Source of the DNA: Anaerolineales bacterium
Lineage (GTDB): Bacteria; Chloroflexota; Anaerolineae; 4572-78; J111
DNA length: 64,000 nucleotides
Direction: 5' to 3'
Assembly: GCA_015075185.1 (NCBI GenBank)
Contig: JABTUW010000003.1
Span: forward strand, 310,001-374,000
Both the position numbers and the translations under genes were made by a program. Under the pieces are notes generated by a model. It had not been told where the DNA came from and did not search any database. It was given only the letters and a program-made list of their open reading frames with translations. Shown in pieces: positions 58,173 through 64,000 of the stretch (position 1 is the first letter of the stretch; every line of letters starts with the position of its first letter).

Positions 58173-59714
58173 TCACCGCCCTACCAAGCGGGGAACCAGG
58201 CGGATCTCCTCCAGGCCCAAAAGTAAACCGGCTGCCACGTAAACCAACACCCCCAGAACACCGCCGCCGGCAATAATAAAAAGGGGTGGCAGGGCGGGCC
58301 AAACCAGGGTGAATCCCAGGATAATCCCGCCCATCGCTCCGGCTGCCAGCAGGGTCCGGACCAGTGTAACGAGCAGAGGACCGCTTTCCACCCCAGCCAT
58401 GCGCCAATGGGCAATCGCCAGCAAAATCAGCACTTCCACCGTTACCGCCACCCCGTTAGAGAGTGCCAGTCCCCCGGCATCCAGGATCCGATAAAGCAGC
58501 ACAGCTAAGCCGATATTGACCAGCATTCCCGCCAAGGCCCCCAGCAGAGGCGTCGTCGTATCTTTCTGGGCGTAAAAGAGGCGGTTGACGACCTCCAGGG
58601 CACAGTGAGCCACCAGGGCCAGCGCCCAAAATTGGAGCGATTGATAGACTGCCGCCGTCGAGTCCGGGCCGAACTCGCCGCGCTCAAACATAAGCTGGAT
58701 GACCGGCCGCCCCAACACAATTAACCCGACCATCGCCGGAATGGAAAGCACCAGGATGATGCGCAAGGCTTGCGAGGTAGTCTGGCGCAGACCGGCCATA
58801 TCTCCCTGCGCCGCCAGGGCGGCCATGGTCGGAAACAGGACAATGCCAATGGCTGAGCCGATGATCGTTTGGGGCATCTGCATCAAATCCCAGCCGTAAT
58901 CCAGGGCCGAGACACTGCCCTCACCCAGGCGCGAGGCCAGGTTGAAGATGACCAAAAAGTTCACCTGGATGACACCCAGGGTTAAAATACGGGGTCCCAT
59001 CAGGCGGGCCACCTGGTGCAGGCCCGGGTCAGCCCAGCCCAGGATCGGATGATAACGCATCTGATAACGGCTGAGTCCCGGAAGCTGGATCAAGAGATGG
59101 CCCGCCGCACCGGCAATGGCCCCTCCCATCAACCCGTATACTCCCCAGGCCGGAGCCAGGAGAAGCGCCCCGGCAATCAAACCCAGATTATAAACAATCG
59201 GAGCCAGCGCCGGCAGCAAAAAGTGCTGGTGGACATTCAAAACCCCGCCGGCCAGGCCGCTGACGCTGAAAATGATGGTCGAAAGCAGGGCCAGCCGCAT
59301 CAGGTTGGCGGTGAGATGTTGGGTTTCCGGGGGGAACCCGGGGGCGATAAGCCACTCGACCAGGGGCAGGGCGATAACGGCGACCAGCGCCGCCGCTGCC
59401 ACGACCAACAGCAGGATGGTGTTGAGGGTCGCGCTGGCCAGCCGCCAGCCATCAGGGTCGTCGGCGGGATGGTGGGTCAGCCGCTCGCTGAGGATGGGGA
59501 TAAAGGCCGTGGCCAGCGCCCCGCCAGAGATAAGCATGAACAGAATATCGGGCAGGCGAAAGGCTGCGACGAAGGCATCATAATCGCCGCCGGTGCCAAA
59601 GGCGCGGGCAATAGCAACTTGCCGCCCGATGGCCAAACCCTTATTGACCAGAAAGGCGGCCATCATAATCGCCGTCGAGCGGACGAGGTGACTTGTTTTG
59701 ACTTTAACTGGCAT
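58173..59714 (-). CDS. murJ: Lipid II flippase MurJ/MviN
   Basis: The 513-residue polytopic membrane protein has about 13-14 hydrophobic helices and MOP-superfamily hallmarks: STAIMMAAFLVNKGLAIGRQVAIARAFGTGGDYDAF, then FRLPDILFMLISGGALATAFIPIL. These match MurJ, which flips lipid II for cell wall synthesis. The ATG overlaps the stop of the phospholipase D-like gene by one base (TAATG), so the two are coupled. It is convergent with the CheY-like gene. Confidence 0.9.
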   Translation of the reverse strand: MPVKVKTSHLVRSTAIMMAAFLVNKGLAIGRQVAIARAFGTGGDYDAFVAAFRLPDILFMLISGGALATAFIPILSERLTHHPADDPDGWRLASATLNTILLLVVAAAALVAVIALPLVEWLIAPGFPPETQHLTANLMRLALLSTIIFSVSGLAGGVLNVHQHFLLPALAPIVYNLGLIAGALLLAPAWGVYGLMGGAIAGAAGHLLIQLPGLSRYQMRYHPILGWADPGLHQVARLMGPRILTLGVIQVNFLVIFNLASRLGEGSVSALDYGWDLMQMPQTIIGSAIGIVLFPTMAALAAQGDMAGLRQTTSQALRIILVLSIPAMVGLIVLGRPVIQLMFERGEFGPDSTAAVYQSLQFWALALVAHCALEVVNRLFYAQKDTTTPLLGALAGMLVNIGLAVLLYRILDAGGLALSNGVAVTVEVLILLAIAHWRMAGVESGPLLVTLVRTLLAAGAMGGIILGFTLVWPALPPLFIIAGGGVLGVLVYVAAGLLLGLEEIRLVPRLVGR

Positions 59715-60958
59715 TACTGGGGCGGATTCTTGGCTTGCTCATAAACCCGGTTGAATTCGGCCAGGAACTGTTGAGCCAGCTCAGAGTTATGAACGACCAG
59801 CATATTTTCGTCATTGGATTGAGCGGCATTTTCGGTAAAGTTGAAGGAACCTAGCACCACAGTCTTCTCGTCGAGAATAAAAACTTTATGGTGGAGGGCA
59901 TAAGGATTGCCATCCTGCCAGACATCCAGCTTCTGCCGCTTCATCCGCGCCAACTCGCTGGTATCGGTTTCAGAGCCGCGCGTTTCAAAGATACCCTGGA
60001 CCAACACCCCGGTCTTGGCCCGATCAATAACCGCTTTGCCGATACCGGGGTGAGTAAAAGAGAAAGCCATGAAGCGAATGTTTTGTTGAGCCTGACGGAT
60101 TAACACAATCAGTTGGTCGGCGCATTTATCTTCGGGGGCAAAGCAGGTTTCAACCAGGGTTTGGCCTATTTGCAGGCGAGGATTCGGGGTCTTGGAAGTT
60201 GAGGTTGGCCCGAAGGCTTTGTCGGTAAACATTTCTTCAAACTCAGCCGTGTAATTCTGGGCCAGTTCCTGGGATTGGAGATAGAGCGCATGGTTGTTGT
60301 TGCGGTAGGTATCGTTGGCGGTAAAATTCCATGAGCCGGTCCAGACCGCCTGCCCATCCACGACGACGAATTTGTTGTGCATGATAGAGACCCGGTTGTC
60401 GGGCACAATCGGCAGGTTCTCTTTCTTGAGGCGAATCAGGGTTTCGTCTTCGGCCAACGAGTCGCTGTCGGTGACCAAACGGACGGCTACGCCTCGCTTG
60501 CGAGCGGCGAGGAGGGCATCGCCCACAGGGTCGAGGTCGAGTTCATAGACAGCGACATCAAGGCTGCGCCGGGCTTGATTGATGATGGTGATTAACCCCT
60601 GTATCACGGTTTCGCTGCGGCTGGCCTCAACATCAGGGTAGGTAGGGGTGGTGAAGTAGAGTTGATAATTCCAGCGCCGGCCGGGGTCCGGAGTGAGCGC
60701 CGGTGCAGTCGAAGGGCGGGCGGGAGTTGCCGGGAGCGGCGTGGAAACAGCGGTAGGGGTGAGGAGGGCTGAGGCGACCTCAGTCACAAATTCCTGGCTA
60801 AACAAGCTCTGCCAATCAACCTCTATAAAACCCAGCCGGTTGCCGAGATAGAGAAACCCCAGCAACAAGAGCAGAAATAGAGGGGCTGCCAGGAGAGGTA
60901 GAGGACTTTGCCGGGCAGAGGTTTCGTTTTTAGTCGTTGGCTTAGGTTTCTTGGCCAT
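59714..60958 (-). CDS. Phospholipase D-like protein, membrane-anchored
   Basis: The protein is 414 residues from ATG 60958 (GGAG seven bases upstream). It has one N-terminal membrane segment (LLAAPLFLLLLLGFLYLG), a Pro/Thr linker and two HKD phospholipase D motifs: IMHNKFVVVDG followed by GSWNFTAND, and LHHKVFILDEKTVVLGSFNFTEN. PLD-like enzymes act on phospholipids or nucleic acids; extracytoplasmic members are often nucleases. It overlaps the preceding gene by 17 bases and couples to murJ. Confidence 0.9.
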   Translation of the reverse strand: MAKKPKPTTKNETSARQSPLPLLAAPLFLLLLLGFLYLGNRLGFIEVDWQSLFSQEFVTEVASALLTPTAVSTPLPATPARPSTAPALTPDPGRRWNYQLYFTTPTYPDVEASRSETVIQGLITIINQARRSLDVAVYELDLDPVGDALLAARKRGVAVRLVTDSDSLAEDETLIRLKKENLPIVPDNRVSIMHNKFVVVDGQAVWTGSWNFTANDTYRNNNHALYLQSQELAQNYTAEFEEMFTDKAFGPTSTSKTPNPRLQIGQTLVETCFAPEDKCADQLIVLIRQAQQNIRFMAFSFTHPGIGKAVIDRAKTGVLVQGIFETRGSETDTSELARMKRQKLDVWQDGNPYALHHKVFILDEKTVVLGSFNFTENAAQSNDENMLVVHNSELAQQFLAEFNRVYEQAKNPPQ

Positions 60959-61301
60959 TGGCATACTCCGGAGGTGTAATTTGCTGCGCAATAAGGGTGA
61001 GGGTAATCACCTGATCTACCAGTTTGATAAGATGTTGAATCATTTCAACATCGGAGAGAGCGGCTCGTTGTTCCATCAGATGATTGACCGTGCGCATTGC
61101 TTGTTGTAGAGTGTGTGCCGCCTTTTCCAGATCAGCCTGGCTGAGATGGAGCTGCGCCAGGTTTTGGAGCTGCTGCTCGCCCCACTGCAGCAGCAACCTG
61201 GCGGCTTCGTCGGTGAGGGCGCCGGTTAGCCCTTCGCTTTCGTAGATTTGCTCAACCAGGGGGCGGATTTGATTGGCTGTCGGGTCTACTTCGGTATCCA
61301 T
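60942..61301 (-). CDS. Hypothetical helical protein upstream of the PLD-like gene
   Basis: The protein is 119 residues from ATG 61301, with GAGGA about nine bases upstream. It is all-helical in appearance, with IRPLVEQIYESEGLTGALTDEAARLLLQWGEQQLQNLAQL and then MRTVNHLMEQRAALSDVEMIQHLIKLVDQVITLTL. It is rich in Gln and Leu and might form a coiled-coil or helical bundle. I do not recognise the family. It overlaps the PLD-like gene by 17 bases and probably shares its operon with murJ. Confidence 0.7.
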   Translation of the reverse strand: MDTEVDPTANQIRPLVEQIYESEGLTGALTDEAARLLLQWGEQQLQNLAQLHLSQADLEKAAHTLQQAMRTVNHLMEQRAALSDVEMIQHLIKLVDQVITLTLIAQQITPPEYANGQET

Positions 61302-61325
61302 TAAAGACATTCCTCGTAAATAACT

Positions 61326-61398
61326 CTCACCCCCCACCCCTCTCCCACTGGAAGAGGGGAGTCGCGCCAGCGACGGGGTGAGGGCTTTTTCGTCGCTG
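61326..61398. repeat. Dispersed palindromic repeat, copy 2 (inverted)
   Basis: This is nearly identical to the reverse complement of the element at 22506-22579, including the CCCTCACCCC, CTCCCCTCT and ACCCCTCTCCC words, with a few substitutions. Confidence 0.85.
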
Positions 61399-61590
61399 AG
61401 GGTGAAGCCAGAGCTTTATGAAGGCTCCGAAAGAAATTAAGCCACAGCTTACCCAGATTTGGCAAATGGGGAAAGAGAAAATCTGTTTAAGCGATACGTC
61501 TTGCAGTTTGTGGTTTTTAGCATCGGTGGGGCGGGCAAGCCGATAATGACCGCTGGCAAAGCGAGACTATTCTACCACACTCTCATCAGG

Positions 61591-63639
61591 TTAAGGAATC
61601 ACGGTGAGGTTTCCGATCAGCGCGGCCACGCCATCGCGGCTTTCCGCGCCGGTAACGCCTTCGCTGGGGTAGGGCGGCTGGCGGTTATAAACGACAACTT
61701 CCAGCCGATACGAACCAGGAGGCGTGTCGGGTGCAAACGCTAAAGTATAGACGTTAAGGGCCTGGTTGAGGGCCGGATCGGCCAGGGGCCAGGCGGAAGT
61801 TCGAAAGTGGCGGTCGTTGAGGAGGTCCTTGTCAATTTGCCCGGCGATGTGGCCGTCCTGACCGCGCAGCCGCAGCGAGACTTTGTAATCAATATTGGTC
61901 TGGCGGAGCAAGGTAAAATGGAGGGTCGCCCAGGCGGGATGTCGGGTGGAGGTGGTCTGTCCAGAGGGGGGGTAACCCCCGTAGGCAGCGCCATCCAGCC
62001 GTAAAATGTCGCCGAACGTAGCGTTGATGGGGTCAAGGTCGGTGGGCAGGCTGAAGCTGGTTTTTGGGTCCGGCAGACTAAACCACTCGATGTGATAACC
62101 TCGAAAATCGCGCTGGCCTAACTTCTCGCCGTATTTTTGGGCCAGAAAGGGGATTACGCCGCGCGGGTCGGAGTCGCTGCCGCGCCAGGTGATCCAGAAG
62201 AGACGGTCGCGCCCGGCGGCTTCGCGGGTAAGGGTGGCGGCGGCGGTATGGATGTCTACAAAAAGGTAGCGGGTGGGGGCGGCGATGTGCCCTTTAGCGA
62301 GGTAGTAGTGGAACGGGTGCGGCACGTCAACGTAAACCATGTCATCGCCCGTAGTTTCGGCGGCCAGCCAGGCAGCCACGCCAGCGGAGTCATCCTTGAA
62401 ATAGGTTTCGTTAGTGTAGTAGCTGGAGAGACTGAAGAGGAAGATGCAGAGAAGGATAGCGAGGAAAGCGTAAGGCGTGATGCGTAAAGCATGAAGTGTG
62501 AAGCGTCCCAAGGGAAGGTTACACACTGAAATGTTATTCATGCCGAGGGCTAGGAGCAAGAACAGGGCCGGGGTGACGAGGATAAGGTAGCGCGGTTCAA
62601 AGGAAGGTTGGCGTTGGAGGACGATGAAGTAGGCGGCAAGGGGGATGAGCAGCCAGACGAGAAGGAAGAGGAAGGGGGATAGAAGATGGAGGATAGAAGA
62701 TCGAAGATGGGAAGGTTGGAAGACTGGAAGGTTGGAAGGTTGAATTAGAAGTGGGATTAGCTGAAAAAATAGGGTAAGTATGAAAACTACGGCGATAAGG
62801 CCCATGCCCCGGGTGGCCGGCAGCGGGTCAATGGTCAAGCCGACGGTGTAGGCTTGCCAACTACGCAGCATAAACTCGGTCAAGCTGGGCGGCGATAAGT
62901 TTGGGTTGGCGTAGCTGGTCACCTGCCGGAGAGCCAGCAAGAACTGGGGAGCAAATAGAAGGAGGATACCAAGTTGTGTAGCTATCCAGGTGGCAACTCG
63001 CCCCATCCGATTTTTGTTCCCGGCCACAGCCCATGCTAACCAGGCCAGATTGTGAAAAATCAGTAAAAAAATCGTGAAGTAGTGAGTGTAAAGGCAGAGG
63101 GCAGCAAGGGCAACATAGGCGATAATTGTCCGGCGGCGGCGGTCCGAAAAAAAGATGCGCCATAAGGTATAAGTGCTGGCGAGGGCCAGGAAGGTAATCA
63201 TGGCATAACCGCGGACTTCCTGAGCGTAGGCGACGTATAAGGGGGAGAGGGCGGCGAGAAGAGAGGCGAGGAAAGGAGCAGGGGAGCAGGGGAGCAGGGG
63301 AGCAGGGGAGACAAAGGAATAGTTGGAGTGTAAAATTGCATGGGTGAAGCGCCAGAGCAGCGCCACGGTTAGCATGCTGAACAATACCGACAAATAGCGC
63401 AAAGCGAATTCGCTCTGGCCGGCCAGACCCAGCCACAGGTGCAGGAGCACAAAATAAGCCGGGGGATGAACGTCCATAGCCGGTAGGGTTGGAATTTGGG
63501 GAATAGGCTGCGAGGCCACAAAAATGCTGTGCCCTTCATCCCACCAGATGCTCTGAAAATCGAGGTGATAGAGGCGCAGACTAAAGGCCAGTCCCAAAAT
63601 CAGCAGCGGCGCTGCGTAACGCCAGGAGTAGAATTTCAT
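61591..63639 (-). CDS. GT39-like membrane glycosyltransferase with insertions from repeats
   Basis: The protein is 682 residues from ATG 63639. It has about eleven hydrophobic helices and the first-loop motif IWWDEGHSIFVASQ of PMT/ArnT-type glycosyltransferases, with the conserved Asp-Glu, and DVHPPAYFVLLHLWLG. Members move sugars from lipid carriers to proteins or lipid A. The C-terminal region is an extracytoplasmic domain. Two segments (about residues 108-123 and 295-316) consist of Ser/Pro/Leu runs encoded by purine-rich words shared with palindromic repeats elsewhere in this window. No ribosome binding site is seen. Confidence 0.82.
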   Translation of the reverse strand: MKFYSWRYAAPLLILGLAFSLRLYHLDFQSIWWDEGHSIFVASQPIPQIPTLPAMDVHPPAYFVLLHLWLGLAGQSEFALRYLSVLFSMLTVALLWRFTHAILHSNYSFVSPAPLLPCSPAPFLASLLAALSPLYVAYAQEVRGYAMITFLALASTYTLWRIFFSDRRRRTIIAYVALAALCLYTHYFTIFLLIFHNLAWLAWAVAGNKNRMGRVATWIATQLGILLLFAPQFLLALRQVTSYANPNLSPPSLTEFMLRSWQAYTVGLTIDPLPATRGMGLIAVVFILTLFFQLIPLLIQPSNLPVFQPSHLRSSILHLLSPFLFLLVWLLIPLAAYFIVLQRQPSFEPRYLILVTPALFLLLALGMNNISVCNLPLGRFTLHALRITPYAFLAILLCIFLFSLSSYYTNETYFKDDSAGVAAWLAAETTGDDMVYVDVPHPFHYYLAKGHIAAPTRYLFVDIHTAAATLTREAAGRDRLFWITWRGSDSDPRGVIPFLAQKYGEKLGQRDFRGYHIEWFSLPDPKTSFSLPTDLDPINATFGDILRLDGAAYGGYPPSGQTTSTRHPAWATLHFTLLRQTNIDYKVSLRLRGQDGHIAGQIDKDLLNDRHFRTSAWPLADPALNQALNVYTLAFAPDTPPGSYRLEVVVYNRQPPYPSEGVTGAESRDGVAALIGNLTVIP

Positions 63640-63745
63640 AGGCAAGAATTTTAGACCACCTTGGTTTGGTTGGCAAAGTATTTTTTGCAGGCGGATCGAA
63701 TGAGGGCAGGACACCCGCCACCGGCCCAGAATCCGGCCAACTTTT

Positions 63746-63773
63746 TGATTATTGCAGATTTTCCGGTATCATT
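63746..63773 (+). promoter_or_regulatory. Candidate promoter of the truncated lipoprotein gene
   Basis: TTGATT and TATCAT with 16 bp between them lie about 140 bases ahead of ATG 63912. Confidence 0.35.
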
Positions 63774-63797
63774 TACTCAGTGCTGACCCTGGTAAAT

Positions 63798-63865
63798 TTT
63801 GAGGTCGAGGCGTCGAGCCAACTGCTGCTTCGAAATCTCTGGCTCGTGCCTCGATTTTATTTTGC
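63798..63865. repeat. Leader hairpin upstream of the truncated lipoprotein gene
   Basis: Inverted arms CGAGGC..CGAGCCA / TGGCTCG..GCCTCG lie between the candidate promoter and the ATG at 63912, and would fold in the mRNA leader. Confidence 0.5.
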
Positions 63866-63911
63866 CCGGCGTTACGCCTAAAGTAACCGAAATTAAAGGA
63901 GATCCGCAGGA

Positions 63912-64000
63912 ATGAGGTTGAAAGCAATTATTCTTATTTTAATGGGACTGGGCTTGGCCGGATGTAACACTTTTCAGCAGCCAACAGCCGAAGCGCCGAC
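63912..64000 (+). CDS. Lipoprotein, truncated by window edge
   Basis: ATG 63912 begins a signal with hydrophobic core AIILILMGLGLAGC, whose Cys would be lipidated, followed by NTFQQPTAEAPT. Only 29 residues lie in the window. GGAG lies 11 bases upstream. The rest is outside, so the function is unknown. Confidence 0.65.
   Translation, partial: MRLKAIILILMGLGLAGCNTFQQPTAEAP

Noticed and set aside
63666..63881. A 71-residue plus-strand ORF upstream of the truncated lipoprotein
   Set aside because: It overlaps the candidate promoter and leader hairpin and has no ribosome binding site or motif.
1..64000. CRISPR arrays, tRNA, rRNA, insertion sequences and phage genes
   Set aside because: None were recognised: no regularly spaced direct repeats, no T-arm GTTCGA patterns in intergenic regions, and no transposase or integrase motifs in any reading frame.

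Overview
The window looks like a chromosomal segment of an environmental Chloroflexota bacterium, most likely of the Anaerolineae type. This is inferred from gene content and style, since no database search was possible. Supporting signs are moderately high GC, lipoproteins with Pro/Thr-rich linkers after the lipobox, several orphan solute-binding lipoproteins, DUF3105 and PPOX-type proteins, a srs-like type III polyketide synthase operon, and many intergenic palindromes built from short repeated words. No rRNA, tRNA, CRISPR array, phage or insertion sequence was recognised.

Layout. 1-2.3 kb: the 3'-truncated end of a TolB-like propeller plus glycoside-hydrolase-like lipoprotein, a tiny membrane peptide gene, a V/E codon-repeat tract and a strong bidirectional terminator. 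2.3-9.9 kb: metabolic and housekeeping genes (IDH/IPMDH family, low-MW phosphatase, fructosamine kinase, trans-sulfuration enzyme, ChrA, DUF3105, HtrA-like protease, PPOX protein). 10-14.8 kb: two solute-binding lipoproteins around a large sensor histidine kinase, one of them (PotD-like) in the same operon as the kinase. 14.8-19.7 kb: a divergent type III PKS locus (PKS, methyltransferase and FAD enzyme on the minus strand; methyltransferase and UbiA prenyltransferase on the plus strand). 19.7-26.2 kb: plus-strand catabolic genes (N-formylglutamate amidohydrolase-like, EamA transporter, SMP-30, thiolase, ornithine cyclodeaminase, FAD amine oxidase). 26.3-31.8 kb: a stress-type island of small membrane or stress proteins (CsbD, GlsB/YeaQ x2, DUF2892, DUF1328), an M48 protease and three response regulators, two of which have lost the phospho-acceptor Asp. 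Four copies of a conserved 27-bp dyad motif lie in this island. 31.8-35.7 kb: GlgX and a membrane glycosyltransferase-like protein. 35.6-45.8 kb: a respiratory formate dehydrogenase operon (selenocysteine FdhA, four-cluster FdhB, NrfD-type anchor, FdhE, FdhD, Mrp and small unknowns). 46.5-64 kb: mixed genes (HhH protein, ATP-grasp, YggX, formyltransferase, FIST sensor, ComB, CnoX-like thioredoxin, M20 amidohydrolase, family 5 solute-binding protein, CheY-like regulator, MurJ, phospholipase D, GT39-like).

How it works together. Formate oxidation outside the membrane feeding a quinone pool, sensory kinases and regulators, and solute-binding lipoproteins suggest a heterotrophic or facultative organism scavenging peptides, polyamines and formate. 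The most notable items are the conserved dyad motif across the stress island with its degenerate receivers, the prenyltransferase-linked type III PKS locus, the PotD-like/histidine kinase pair, the UGA-encoded selenocysteine with its SECIS, and palindromic elements that sit between genes and in places in frame inside them.
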